Below, piece after piece: positions 51,420-59,772 of a stretch of DNA of 64,000 nucleotides. Below the pieces are notes generated by a model. That model was not told the DNA's origin. It saw only the letters and a program-made list of their open reading frames with translations, and made no database searches. The DNA comes from RBG-13-51-18 sp050014095 (lineage in GTDB: Bacteria > Chloroflexota > Dehalococcoidia > Dehalococcoidales > RBG-16-60-22): contig JBEKDZ010000002.1 of NCBI GenBank assembly GCA_050014095.1, positions 248,001-312,000 of the forward strand, in the 5' to 3' direction. Position 1 is the first letter of the stretch, and each line of letters begins with the position of its first letter. Position numbers and translations under genes: made by a program.

Positions 51420-52252
51420 ATTGTTTCCGCTATATAAGCCGTGGCGCGCTGGTTTTGGCATATTGTGTAAAAATCTTCCGCCTGAGCTTTGTCGGAGAAA
51501 ACGGCGAACAAAGCAGGTCCCGCGCCGGCGAGATGAGCGGGAATGCCCGACCTGATGAAACCTGAAATGTAGTAAGACAATCCTGGATACATATCCAGGG
51601 CAATATCTTCAAATGAATTATAAAGTAACTCCGACCCGATTGTCTTCCCCTTTTTTAACGCTTCAACCAGTTGTCCCGTAATAGCACCGTTAGAATAACT
51701 GGAGGGCTTAAGGGCAGAATACATACGGGCAGTCTTACCCGGGGCGACGGGAATATCAGGCATAACCAACACCAGCCACATTTTAGGCAGCGGGGGTAGA
51801 GGGGTTATTATTTCACCCCTTCCTGAAGCTAAAGCCGTGCCGCCTCGCAGGAAGAAAGCGACGTCCGCGCCTAGCTGTCTAGCTAGCTCATGCAGTTTAT
51901 CATCTGAAACGTTCAATCCGCAACAATCGTTAAGTCCTTTTAGTAAAGCGGCGGCATCGGAGCTATCGCCGCCGAGTCCAGACATCATAGGTATATGTTT
52001 TTCTAACTTTATGTCTACTCCCCTCCCCGAAATTGCCGGTAAAAGGCTTAAAACCCTGTTTACGAGGCTCTTTTCCGCCGACCAGCCCGGAATATCGCAT
52101 TCGAAGGAAAAACCCCGCCCAGCTTCAATATAGAGCGTATCATACAGGTCTATCGTCTGGAGGATACTGCGAATCTCGTGGAAGCCGTCGGTACGCTTGC
52201 CCAGGACTTCCAGAGTCAGGTTTATCTTGGCGGGAGCTTTTAAAGTTAACAC
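51416..52252 (-). CDS. ispE: 4-diphosphocytidyl-2-C-methyl-D-erythritol kinase (278 aa)
   Basis: GHMP kinase of the non-mevalonate isoprenoid pathway. The start LKAPAKINLTLEVLGKRTDGFHEIRSILQTI is diagnostic; the ATP motif is PMMSGLGGDSSDAAALLKGLN. Full length. Separated from rsmA by a dispersed repeat, it is likely co-transcribed with the hydrolase downstream. Confidence 0.96.
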   Translation of the reverse strand: MLTLKAPAKINLTLEVLGKRTDGFHEIRSILQTIDLYDTLYIEAGRGFSFECDIPGWSAEKSLVNRVLSLLPAISGRGVDIKLEKHIPMMSGLGGDSSDAAALLKGLNDCCGLNVSDDKLHELARQLGADVAFFLRGGTALASGRGEIITPLPPLPKMWLVLVMPDIPVAPGKTARMYSALKPSSYSNGAITGQLVEALKKGKTIGSELLYNSFEDIALDMYPGLSYYISGFIRSGIPAHLAGAGPALFAVFSDKAQAEDFYTICQNQRATAYIAETI

Positions 52253-52256
52253 CTAA

Positions 52257-52380
52257 TACAAAATCCCTCTCACTCTCCCTTTACGAAAGGGAGACGAAAT
52301 TCTCTTCTTAACTAATATTTATCTTTTTGTTCCTAAGTTCTTGTCCCTCTTTTTTAAAGAGGGATTAAGGGAGATTTTTT
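52257..52380. repeat. Dispersed palindromic repeat, family B copy 2
   Basis: AAAATCCCTCTCACTCTCCC-TTTACG-AAAGGGAG at one end and CCCTCTTTTTTAAAGAGGGATTAAGGGAGATTTT at the other. It lies four bases from the 3' end of rsmA. Confidence 0.78.
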
Positions 52381-52384
52381 TTGA

Positions 52385-53263
52385 CTATTTCACCAACCTG
52401 GCCGATGCCTTATAGAGCATCGCCCACTCCTCCAGCGTAAAAGTTTCGGCGCGACGTTGCGGGTCGATTTTTGCTTTTGATAATAGAGTTAATACCTCCT
52501 CCTTGGGCAAGGAAAGTCCCTGCGCCAGAGAATTGGCGACCTGCTTGCGGGCAGCCGTGAAACCGGCACGTACCAGCTTAAAGAACCCCGCCACATCATC
52601 CACGGGGACGAGCGGCTTTTTATAGACATCAATCTTCACGACGGCGGAATTTACCTCCGGCGGGGGGTAAAAGGAGGCGGCGGGTACCTCGGCGACGATA
52701 GTCGGTCTGCCGTAAAACTGCACGGCGATACTCAAAACGCTGCGGTCACCAGCCTTGGCGACGATAGTTTTAGCAACCTCTTTTTGCACCATGACCACCA
52801 TCATTGATGGCTTAACGGGCGCCTCTAAAAAATGCCGTAATACTGGAGAGGTAATATAATATGGCAGGTTGGCGACCACTTTATACGAGCGTAGCTGGGG
52901 AGGGAAATGGGGGGCGCTACCCTTTAATAGAGTCGCCGGGTCAGTGCCGAGGACATCCTCGTTAAGAACGATAATGTTTTCATAGGGCAAGGTTTCACGG
53001 AGAATCTCTGCCAAGCGGTTATCCAACTCGATGGCGATGACCCAACCGGCGCGCTTGGCAAGTTCAGCCGTCATCAAGCCGAGTCCGGGTCCCACCTCGA
53101 TAACAGTATCATCCGGGGTAAGGACGGCGGCGTCCAGGATTTTCTCCAGTACCGCGTCATCCACGAGGAAGTGCTGTCCCAGACTCTTTTTCGTCCGGAT
53201 ATCATACTTACGCAGCAGTTTTTTAGTCTGCACCAGCAGTGAAGTTGCGTTGTTATCGCCCAT
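52385..53263 (-). CDS. rsmA: 16S rRNA dimethyladenosine transferase (292 aa)
   Basis: Methylates the two adjacent adenosines near the 3' end of 16S rRNA. Motifs are KSLGQHFLVDDAVLEKIL, the SAM site VIEVGPGLGLMTAEL and catalytic NLPYYITSPVLRHFL. Its ATG lies only seven bases after the inferred 3' end of the SRP RNA on the same strand, and no separate ribosome site is visible. Confidence 0.96.
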   Translation of the reverse strand: MGDNNATSLLVQTKKLLRKYDIRTKKSLGQHFLVDDAVLEKILDAAVLTPDDTVIEVGPGLGLMTAELAKRAGWVIAIELDNRLAEILRETLPYENIIVLNEDVLGTDPATLLKGSAPHFPPQLRSYKVVANLPYYITSPVLRHFLEAPVKPSMMVVMVQKEVAKTIVAKAGDRSVLSIAVQFYGRPTIVAEVPAASFYPPPEVNSAVVKIDVYKKPLVPVDDVAGFFKLVRAGFTAARKQVANSLAQGLSLPKEEVLTLLSKAKIDPQRRAETFTLEEWAMLYKASARLVK

Positions 53264-53270
53264 ATAGTTA

Positions 53271-53540
53271 GAGGCCGTGCACCCATCCTCGACTTTGCCT
53301 AACAGCTTACCCGTACCAGCCGGCTCCAGCCAGGTTTACCTGCGGCACCCAGACAAACTATTTACCGCTGCTTCCTTTCGGACCTGACGGGGTTCATAGC
53401 GTTCTGCCGCGCAGGACCCAGCCTTCAACGCCACTTAACAAGGGCAGTCCCACCAGACAAAAGCCTCAAACAGGAATTCGACCCTGCTATAGCGGATTTC
53501 AGGTACAGGGCACCGCTGGCTCCCCATCTAGCACGACCTC
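53271..53540 (-). ncRNA. ffs: Signal recognition particle RNA, long bacterial form (about 270 nt)
   Basis: The minus strand contains the universal SRP core CAGGTCC-GAAA-GGAAGCAGC (about 53367-53387) and the long-form 5' segment GTGCTAGATGGGGAG followed by GGTGCCCTGT. The ends pair perfectly over ten bases: GAGGTCGTGC (5') with GCACGGCCTC (3'). These set the boundaries. The long form includes the Alu-like domain, as in Gram-positives and Chloroflexota. Confidence 0.93.
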
Positions 53541-53594
53541 ACTAAGAAGAGTAAAGGGTTATAAAATGTTTGTCAAGGAAGAGAGAATGGGAAA

Positions 53595-53682
53595 GTCATT
53601 GCGAGGAGCGTAGCGACGTGGCAATCTCTATGATATTACTACTGCAATGATTGAGATTGCCGCGCTTCGCTCGCAATGACAA
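53595..53682. repeat. Dispersed repeat, family D copy 3
   Basis: GTCATTGCGAGGAGCGTAGCG...GGCAATCTC faces GAGATTGCCGCGCTTCGCTCGCAATGAC, an inverted pair with about 24 bases between. Confidence 0.8.
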
Positions 53683-53693
53683 TTGTGTATTAT

Positions 53694-53762
53694 CTACCCT
53701 CCTCCAGCTGCAATATCAGCTGGGGAGGCAGGCCTGCTTTCGCCATTTTGTCCTGCGTGGCG
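53694..53762 (-). pseudogene. Duplicated 3' end of the phosphoesterase gene
   Basis: These roughly 67 bases match the end of the phosphoesterase gene (53849-53925) with about five differences. They would encode the same final residues (…MAKAGLPPQLI-LEEG…) and a stop, but no start or body. A family B element separates the two copies. Confidence 0.85.
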
Positions 53763-53767
53763 TGATT

Positions 53768-53850
53768 ACAAAATCCTTCTCTTCTCTCCCTTTATGAAAG
53801 GGAGACGATTGTTTGTCTCTCCTTTGTAAGGAGGGATTAAGGGAGATTTT
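53768..53850. repeat. Dispersed palindromic repeat, family B copy 3
   Basis: AAAATCCTTCTCTTCTCTCCC-TTTATG-AAAGGGAGACG and GGAGGGATTAAGGGAGATTTT at the ends; same outer sequence as 52257-52380 with a shorter middle. Confidence 0.8.
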
Positions 53851-54582
53851 CTATCTCCCCTCCTCCAGCCGCAATATCAGCTGGGGAGGCAGGCCTGCCT
53901 TCGCCATTTTATCCTGCGTGGCGCGGATATCGTAAGGCACGCGGTATAAATGGAACATGTTGTCCTCACTATTGTAAATGGCATAGCTGGCGCGGGGGTC
54001 GCCATCACGCGGCTGCCCCACCGCCCCCGGATTGATAATCATTCTCGCTTCGCCTAAAACAAGCTCAGTGTCCGGCGTAAGCGCTATCGCAGTAACTTTA
54101 CCGTCTTCCTGCTGGAACACCAGCGGCACATGGGTATGGCCCACCAGGCAGTAGCGCTGATCAAAAAAAGAAAAGTTTCTGGTGGCGATGCTGATGGTCA
54201 TAACATATTCAAAGATTTGGGAGGAGGGGCTGCCGTGTACTAGCAAAAAGTCGCCCCGCTGCACGGTTTTAGGTAGCTCTTCAAGATACAGGGCGTCTGC
54301 CCCATTCAGCTGCATTCCCGTCCATTCGCAGGCTTCCGCCGCGACCGGGTTAAAATAGGAAAGTTCGATTTTACCGACCGCGCCGAGGTCGTGGTTGCCG
54401 ACTACGCTGACGACTTTTAATTTCTGCAGCAGGTTGATGCATTCGGTAGGGTCGGGACCATAGCCGACGATATCGCCCAGGCACCATATCTCATCCACGG
54501 CGCCCTTTGTTTTGATGTCATCCAGCACGGCGTTCAGAGCCGCCAGGTTGGCATGTATATCCGCCAGAATCGCACAGCGCAT
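53851..54582 (-). CDS. Calcineurin-like metallophosphoesterase (243 aa)
   Basis: A YfcE-like or diadenosine-tetraphosphatase-like phosphoesterase with two metal ions. Motifs are AILADIHANLAALNAVLD, WCLGDIVGYGPDPTECI, VVGNHDLGAVG, LLVHGSPSS and LVGHTHVPL. The substrate is unknown. It is transcribed divergently from thiL. Its 3' end is duplicated beyond an inserted repeat. Confidence 0.93.
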   Translation of the reverse strand: MRCAILADIHANLAALNAVLDDIKTKGAVDEIWCLGDIVGYGPDPTECINLLQKLKVVSVVGNHDLGAVGKIELSYFNPVAAEACEWTGMQLNGADALYLEELPKTVQRGDFLLVHGSPSSQIFEYVMTISIATRNFSFFDQRYCLVGHTHVPLVFQQEDGKVTAIALTPDTELVLGEARMIINPGAVGQPRDGDPRASYAIYNSEDNMFHLYRVPYDIRATQDKMAKAGLPPQLILRLEEGR

Positions 54583-54657
54583 TTGGGAATAATATAGCAG
54601 TTTTTACGGGAGAAGGAAAGTGGGAAACGCAAAAAGCCAGCTATATCCTGAATATGC

Positions 54658-54663
54658 TATAAT
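54658..54663 (+). promoter_or_regulatory. TATAAT -10 element immediately upstream of thiL
   Basis: The box ends seven bases before ATG 54671, so transcription would start at or next to the A of the start codon, giving a leaderless mRNA. There is no ribosome site. Confidence 0.5.
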
Positions 54664-54670
54664 TTTAGCT

Positions 54671-55663
54671 ATGAAAGTGAAGGAACTGGGCGAGTTCAGG
54701 CTGATAGACCGGCTAAACAAGATGATTGCCGACGCGGGCATCAATAAAACCTCCCCACATCTTATCCTCGGTATCGGCGACGATGCCGCCGCCTGGCAAG
54801 GCGATAGCTCGATTCAACTCGCCACGGTGGACACGATGGTTCAGGACGTCCACTTTACGCCGGATACCACCACCTGGCAAGAGGTCGGCTGGAAATCCCT
54901 AGCCATCAACATCAGCGATATCGCCGCGATGGGGGGTCTGCCGCATTACGCTTTGGTAGCTCTGGCTTTACCGGAGGATACGGATGTCGAAAACGTTGTC
55001 GAGCTTTATAAAGGAATGATTGAAATCGCCAAAGAGTTCAAAATCGCTATCGCCGGCGGAAATATCAGCCGGGCGCCGCAGGTATCGGTTACCATTACCG
55101 TGCTGGGGAGTAGTCCGGATAATAGAATACTCAAGCGCTCTAACGCCAAAGCGGGGGACGTTATCGCCGTCACCGGCTACGCCGGCAGCGCCGCCGCCGG
55201 ACTGGTAATGCTGACGAAAAAGCTCAAGCTTGAGGTGAAAGCGGCACGATATTTAAGAAACGCTTTTTTGCATCCCATGCCGCGCATCGAGGAAGGACGG
55301 CTGCTGGTCAAGCACGGCATCACTACCGCCATCGATACCAGCGATGGGCTCGTCGCCGACTTACGCCATATCTGCGAAGCGAGCCAGGTCAGCGCTAAGG
55401 TGAATATCGAGCAGGTGCCGATTAATGACGTGGTTAAAGCTAACTTCAGAGAAGATGCACGGCAAATGGCGCTAGGGGGCGGGGAGGACTACGAGCTACT
55501 TTTTACCGGCAGCCTTGAAGCTATCAATAAAGTGAAAAAAGAAGCTAAATGTCCGGTAACCGTGATCGGGGAGATTACCAGGGGTGAGGCGGGGAAAATA
55601 AGTCTGTTCGACGCCAACGGCAAAACCTTGAAAATCGACTATATGGGCTGGACTCATTTTTAA
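54671..55663 (+). CDS. thiL: Thiamine-monophosphate kinase (330 aa)
   Basis: Makes thiamine diphosphate, the cofactor used by the E1 and IorA proteins elsewhere in the window. Family motifs: GELRLI-like ELGEFRLIDRL, GIGDDAAAW, VDTMVQDVHFTPDTTTWQEVGWKSLAINISDIAAMGG and DTSDGLVADLRHI. ATG 54671 is chosen by alignment with the family start MKVKELGEF. A gene cluster continues downstream with 18 bases to the thioesterase. Confidence 0.95.
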   Translation: MKVKELGEFRLIDRLNKMIADAGINKTSPHLILGIGDDAAAWQGDSSIQLATVDTMVQDVHFTPDTTTWQEVGWKSLAINISDIAAMGGLPHYALVALALPEDTDVENVVELYKGMIEIAKEFKIAIAGGNISRAPQVSVTITVLGSSPDNRILKRSNAKAGDVIAVTGYAGSAAAGLVMLTKKLKLEVKAARYLRNAFLHPMPRIEEGRLLVKHGITTAIDTSDGLVADLRHICEASQVSAKVNIEQVPINDVVKANFREDARQMALGGGEDYELLFTGSLEAINKVKKEAKCPVTVIGEITRGEAGKISLFDANGKTLKIDYMGWTHF

Positions 55664-55681
55664 CGGACGGGAGATATATAT

Positions 55682-56149
55682 ATGGTAGCCATACCCAAAG
55701 TCACGCTCAATACCGACCTTAACGAGGGATTCTGCTTCGGGTGCGGGCAAAATAACCCCATTGGCATGAAGCTGCACTTTACCAGAGACGGCGAGACCAT
55801 CCGCGCGGAGTTTACGCCGGATAAAATGCACCAGGGGTGGCCCGGTTTATTGCACGGCGGCATACTGGGCTGTCTATTAGATGAAGCCATGAGCAACATC
55901 GCTTATGCCACGGGCAATACCTGCCTGACCGCTACCATCGAAATCCGATGGCGGCAGCCGGTAGAGGTGGCAGTGCCGCTGGTCGTGACCGCCTGGATAA
56001 CTCGCCAGCGGAAAAAACTCATCGAGACGGCCGGTAAGGTGACGCTTAAAGACGGCACCATCATCGCGGAAAGCACCGCCAAGCAATTCATCGCGGAGAA
56101 CCAGGCGGGTCAGGAGGACAAAGTGAAGGAGACCCGCAGTCATGTCTAA
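55682..56149 (+). CDS. Hotdog-fold acyl-CoA thioesterase, PaaI-like (155 aa)
   Basis: 4HBT superfamily: NEGFCFGCGQNNPIGMKLHF at the start, GWPGLLHGGILGCLLDEAMSNIAY (the HGG helix with catalytic acid) and TATIEIRWRQPVEV. It hydrolyses acyl-CoA thioesters. The substrate is unknown. Its stop lies inside the next gene by eight bases. Confidence 0.9.
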   Translation: MVAIPKVTLNTDLNEGFCFGCGQNNPIGMKLHFTRDGETIRAEFTPDKMHQGWPGLLHGGILGCLLDEAMSNIAYATGNTCLTATIEIRWRQPVEVAVPLVVTAWITRQRKKLIETAGKVTLKDGTIIAESTAKQFIAENQAGQEDKVKETRSHV

Positions 56150-56807
56150 AACGCAGTTAGAAGCCGTGCTCTGGGATATGGACGGCGTTATCGCTGATAC
56201 AGCGGACTATCATTACAACGCCTGGCGGGAGGTATTTAAGGAGCGGGGGGTGGAGTTCATTAAAGCGGACTTCATGCGGCACTTCGGGCAACGGCATGAC
56301 ACGATTACCAAGTTCGCCCTCGGCGATAAACTATCACCGGAAGAGGTCAACAAGATTTCTGAAAAAAAACAGGCTATCTACCGTCGGAACGTCGCTAAAA
56401 ACATCATCCCACTGCCCGGCGCTATCGCGCTGATAAAGTCGCTCAACCAGCACGGCATCAAAACGGCCATCGCTTCATCAGCGGTGCCGGCAAATATCGA
56501 TGTTATTCTACGGGGACTGGGCATCGAAAAAAACTTTCAGGCGATTGTCTGGGGTACCGAGGTGGCGGAGGGCAAGCCCAGTCCCTTGATTTTCCAGCTG
56601 GCGGCAAAAAAGCTGGGCGTGAAGCCCGGCAACTGCGTGGTTATCGAGGACGCTATCGCTGGGGTTACTGCCGCCAAGCGGGCCGGCATGAAATGCATCG
56701 CGGTGACCAACAGCCATCCCGGTATAAGCTTAAAAAATGCCGACTATATAGTAGATAGCCTAGAGAAGGTTGACATTGAGGTTTTAAAAGGATTATTTAA
56801 GAAATAA
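56142..56807 (+). CDS. HAD-superfamily hydrolase, beta-phosphoglucomutase-like (221 aa)
   Basis: The nucleophile motif is LWDMDGVIADTADYHYNAW, with a helical cap (FGQRHDTITKFALGDKLSPEE), then IASSAVPANIDVIL and the terminal VVIEDAIAGVTAAKRAGMKCIAV. It is either a sugar-phosphate mutase or phosphatase. Start overlaps the thioesterase gene by eight bases. Confidence 0.92.
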   Translation: MSKTQLEAVLWDMDGVIADTADYHYNAWREVFKERGVEFIKADFMRHFGQRHDTITKFALGDKLSPEEVNKISEKKQAIYRRNVAKNIIPLPGAIALIKSLNQHGIKTAIASSAVPANIDVILRGLGIEKNFQAIVWGTEVAEGKPSPLIFQLAAKKLGVKPGNCVVIEDAIAGVTAAKRAGMKCIAVTNSHPGISLKNADYIVDSLEKVDIEVLKGLFKK

Positions 56808-56817
56808 GGAGTTATTA

Positions 56818-57234
56818 ATGGAAAGGTCTCTGGTTCTCATCAAGCCCGATGCCATGGAAAGAGGACTGGCGGGCGTAATCATCGGGCGGCTGCAGGGGGC
56901 GGGACTTAAGCTTATCGGACTTAAAATGTTGCATATGGATAAAGCCCTGGCAGAAAAGCACTATGCCATCCACAAAGGCAAATCATTCTTCAATGATTTA
57001 GTGGAATATATAACTTCTGCCCCTATCGTCGCGGCCGTTTTTGAAGGAGAAGGAGCAATAGAGCGTATCCGAACACTCATGGGCGCTACTGACCCGGCTA
57101 AAGCCGAGGCGTGCACGATACGCAAGGACTACGGACTGGATATTCAGCGGAACGCTACACATGCTTCGGACTCGCCGAAAAACGGAGAAATAGAGATAGC
57201 CAATTTCTTTAAGAAGAACGAGATTTACGAATAA
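56818..57234 (+). CDS. ndk: Nucleoside diphosphate kinase (138 aa)
   Basis: Transfers the gamma phosphate between nucleotides through a phospho-His. RSLVLIKPDAMERGL at the start; the active-site segment reads RNATHASDSP where the usual form is RNxxHGSDS, so the His is kept but Gly is Ala. AAGGAG precedes the ATG. It follows the HAD gene by ten bases. Confidence 0.95.
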   Translation: MERSLVLIKPDAMERGLAGVIIGRLQGAGLKLIGLKMLHMDKALAEKHYAIHKGKSFFNDLVEYITSAPIVAAVFEGEGAIERIRTLMGATDPAKAEACTIRKDYGLDIQRNATHASDSPKNGEIEIANFFKKNEIYE

Positions 57235-57239
57235 GCAAC

Positions 57240-57584
57240 CTATTGAATCCTTAAAACCGTCTTGGCTTCCTGCCAGAGCTCATCGAGCTTGTAGTAATCA
57301 CGCTCAACCGTGTCGAAAATATGCACAATAACATCGGTATAATCCAGCAGGAGCCAGCCCGAATCCAAACCTCCCTCGCGATGATGCGGCAGGACGCCGT
57401 CTTTTTTCAGAGCTTTTTCTATCTCGTCGTTGATGGTGCGAATCTGCCGGCCGCTTTCTCCGGAGCAGATAACAAAATAGTCGGTAAAGCTGCATACCTT
57501 ACGCACATCCAGCAGGACGATATTGCTTGCCTGCTTATCGCTGGCGGCGTCCACGGCTTGGCGGGCTAACTCTAGTGCTTCCAG
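57240..57584 (-). CDS. rsfS: Ribosomal silencing factor RsfS, probable CTG start (114 aa)
   Basis: Binds uL14 and blocks subunit joining during starvation. Core: SNIVLLDVRKVCSFTDYFVICSGESGRQIRTINDEIEKAL, HHREGGLDSGWLLLDYTDVIVHIFD, REYY-like RDYYKLDELW. The first conventional start, GTG 57554, has no ribosome site and would remove conserved N-terminal residues. An in-frame CTG at 57584 lies eight bases after GAGGAG and restores the family sequence (LEALELARQAVDAASDK). No ATG, GTG or TTG is in frame before it. Confidence 0.9.
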   Translation of the reverse strand: MEALELARQAVDAASDKQASNIVLLDVRKVCSFTDYFVICSGESGRQIRTINDEIEKALKKDGVLPHHREGGLDSGWLLLDYTDVIVHIFDTVERDYYKLDELWQEAKTVLRIQ

Positions 57585-57692
57585 GCTGCGCTTCTCCTCT
57601 ACTTGGTTTACCTCATTATACTATACCATTTTATCCACGATGGAAATGCTGTTATAATTAAAACCAATAAATAAAAATCCGAGGAAAGTAAA

Positions 57693-59759
57693 ATGTCAAA
57701 ATCGATAGAGGTAAAAGACGGCATCTGCTATATGTGCACCAATACCTGTCCGACATCAGTGCATGTGCAGGATGGTAAAATTACAAAAATAGATATCGTC
57801 AACCCAAAGGTCGCTCACTGCCCCCGCTGGAAAGCACAAAAAGACTTCGTCTATCATCCCGACCGCCTCCTTCACCCTCTAAAAAGGGCGGGTAAAAGGG
57901 GCGAAGGTAAATGGCTGCGTATTTCCTGGGACGAAGCGCTTGATACTATCGCCAGCAACCTGCAGGCGGTAAAAGAGAAATATGGACCGGAATCAGTGGT
58001 CTTCTGGATTGCCTACCCCAAAGAGCCCCGCCCCTACTTCCACCGCCTGACTCACGCCTTCGGGTCACCTAACTACTGTACAGAGAGCAGCAACTGTTTT
58101 TCCGGCACCTGGATTGCCGCCAACCTGACCTACGGTGCGGAATGGTCTTACATGGCTGGCTCCGGCTCCAGCGTCGACCCCGCTACAAAATGCAAGCTGA
58201 TATGGGGGTCGGGGGTAATATCTTCACCTTCTGTCTGGCAGGAAAATATGGCAGCTGGGGAAAAAGGCATTAAGCTCATCGTGGTTGACCCCCGCCACAC
58301 CGCCATCGCCGCCAAAGCCGATATCCACCTCCAGCTCCGGCCCGGCACCGATGGCGCCCTGGCGTTGGGCTTTATGAACGTTATCATTAATGAAAACCTT
58401 TACGATAAAGACTTTGTGACTAAATGGACAGTCGGCTTCGACGACCTGAAAAAACTGGTACAGAAATATACGCCGGAGCATGTTTCTAAAATCACCTGGG
58501 TGCCCGCGGCGAAAATTATCGAAGCCGCCCGACTTTACGCCTCTCTTAAGCCAGCCAGGCTGCACATGAGCAGCAACAGTACTACCCACCATAACAACGG
58601 CGTGCAAAACCACCGCGCCGTAATTCTGCTCGCGGCAATTACCGGCAACATCGGCATAACCGGCGGTAATGCGTTGGGACCCCATAATACCGGTAAAACT
58701 AATGACATTACCCTCCACGATAGAGTCAACTCGATGCCGCCCGGTGTAGGCGCGACCCGTTTCCCGATATGGACCAAACGCTACCATGAAATGCAATCGA
58801 ATGCGATAGCCGACCAGATAGAAAGCGGCAAACCATACCCGATTAAAGCCCTTTTCTCCGGCGGACTGGATATCCAGTTTTTTGGCAATTCCCGCCGCTT
58901 TGCCGAGGACTTAAATAAGCTCGATTTCATTGCCGTCAGCGAATACTTTCATACCCCCGGCACGCAACTGGCGGATATCGTTTTACCCATCGCGTCATGG
59001 CTGGAAAGATATATTCTCCTAACCGATTTTGGCGGTTATGTAAAGATAATTCAGCCTGCCGTCAAGCCTCTCGGTGAATGCCGTCCGGAGTTCGACATCT
59101 ATGCCGCTTTAGCGAAACGTTTGAGCTTCGGGGACTTATTCTGGGATGGCAGCTTCGAGAAAAGCATCGACCATATCCTCGAGCCGATGAAGATAACCTT
59201 TAACGACCTGAAGCAACATCCGGAAGGCGTTAAGCTAAACTACCAGCCCCGCCCGGAAAAGCACTATGAAAAAACAGGGTTCGTGACTGCCTCCGGCAAG
59301 GTGGAAATTGCCTCCGGCGTTCTGGCGGAACATGGCATCGACCCTCTGCCAGTATATAAAGAACCACCGGAGAGTCCTTTGAGCCGACCCGACCTGGTTG
59401 ACGCTTACCCGCTGGTCCTAACGTCGGGAGCCAGGGTCATGGCTTATACCCATTCCCAGTTCCGCAACATTCCTCGACTCCGCAAATTGATGCCGGAACC
59501 TCTGGTGGACATCAACCCTGCCGATGCCTCCCCCCGTAAAATAAAGACCGGCAACACGGTAACAATAACCTCGCCGCGGGGCAGTATCAGGATGAAAGCG
59601 AATGTGACTGACTCCATCCTGGCAGGCGTCGTCTCGATACCGCACCACTGGCCGGGTGAAGCTAATGCTAATTTGCTGGTGGACGATAAAACTCTCGACC
59701 CGATTTCCGGTTTTCTCCCCTGTAAATCACAGCTATGTCAGGTAACCAAATCCAGATGA
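57693..59759 (+). CDS. Molybdopterin-dependent oxidoreductase, DMSO-reductase superfamily (688 aa)
   Basis: Catalytic subunit with an N-terminal [4Fe-4S] motif CYMCTNTCP (Cys12, 15, 19) and Cys43, then domains that bind the bis-pterin cofactor (SWDEALDTIASNLQAVKEKYG; YCTESSNCFSG near the metal site; LIVVDPRHTAIAAKADIHLQLRPGTDGALALGF) and the C-terminal binding domain (PLVLTSGARVMAYTHSQFRNI). No Tat signal, so it is cytoplasmic. No iron-sulfur or membrane partner gene is adjacent, unlike respiratory relatives. Substrate unknown; formate, sulfur compounds or hydration chemistry cannot be separated here. Confidence 0.93.
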   Translation: MSKSIEVKDGICYMCTNTCPTSVHVQDGKITKIDIVNPKVAHCPRWKAQKDFVYHPDRLLHPLKRAGKRGEGKWLRISWDEALDTIASNLQAVKEKYGPESVVFWIAYPKEPRPYFHRLTHAFGSPNYCTESSNCFSGTWIAANLTYGAEWSYMAGSGSSVDPATKCKLIWGSGVISSPSVWQENMAAGEKGIKLIVVDPRHTAIAAKADIHLQLRPGTDGALALGFMNVIINENLYDKDFVTKWTVGFDDLKKLVQKYTPEHVSKITWVPAAKIIEAARLYASLKPARLHMSSNSTTHHNNGVQNHRAVILLAAITGNIGITGGNALGPHNTGKTNDITLHDRVNSMPPGVGATRFPIWTKRYHEMQSNAIADQIESGKPYPIKALFSGGLDIQFFGNSRRFAEDLNKLDFIAVSEYFHTPGTQLADIVLPIASWLERYILLTDFGGYVKIIQPAVKPLGECRPEFDIYAALAKRLSFGDLFWDGSFEKSIDHILEPMKITFNDLKQHPEGVKLNYQPRPEKHYEKTGFVTASGKVEIASGVLAEHGIDPLPVYKEPPESPLSRPDLVDAYPLVLTSGARVMAYTHSQFRNIPRLRKLMPEPLVDINPADASPRKIKTGNTVTITSPRGSIRMKANVTDSILAGVVSIPHHWPGEANANLLVDDKTLDPISGFLPCKSQLCQVTKSR

Positions 59760-59772
59760 AGATAAGGATGGC

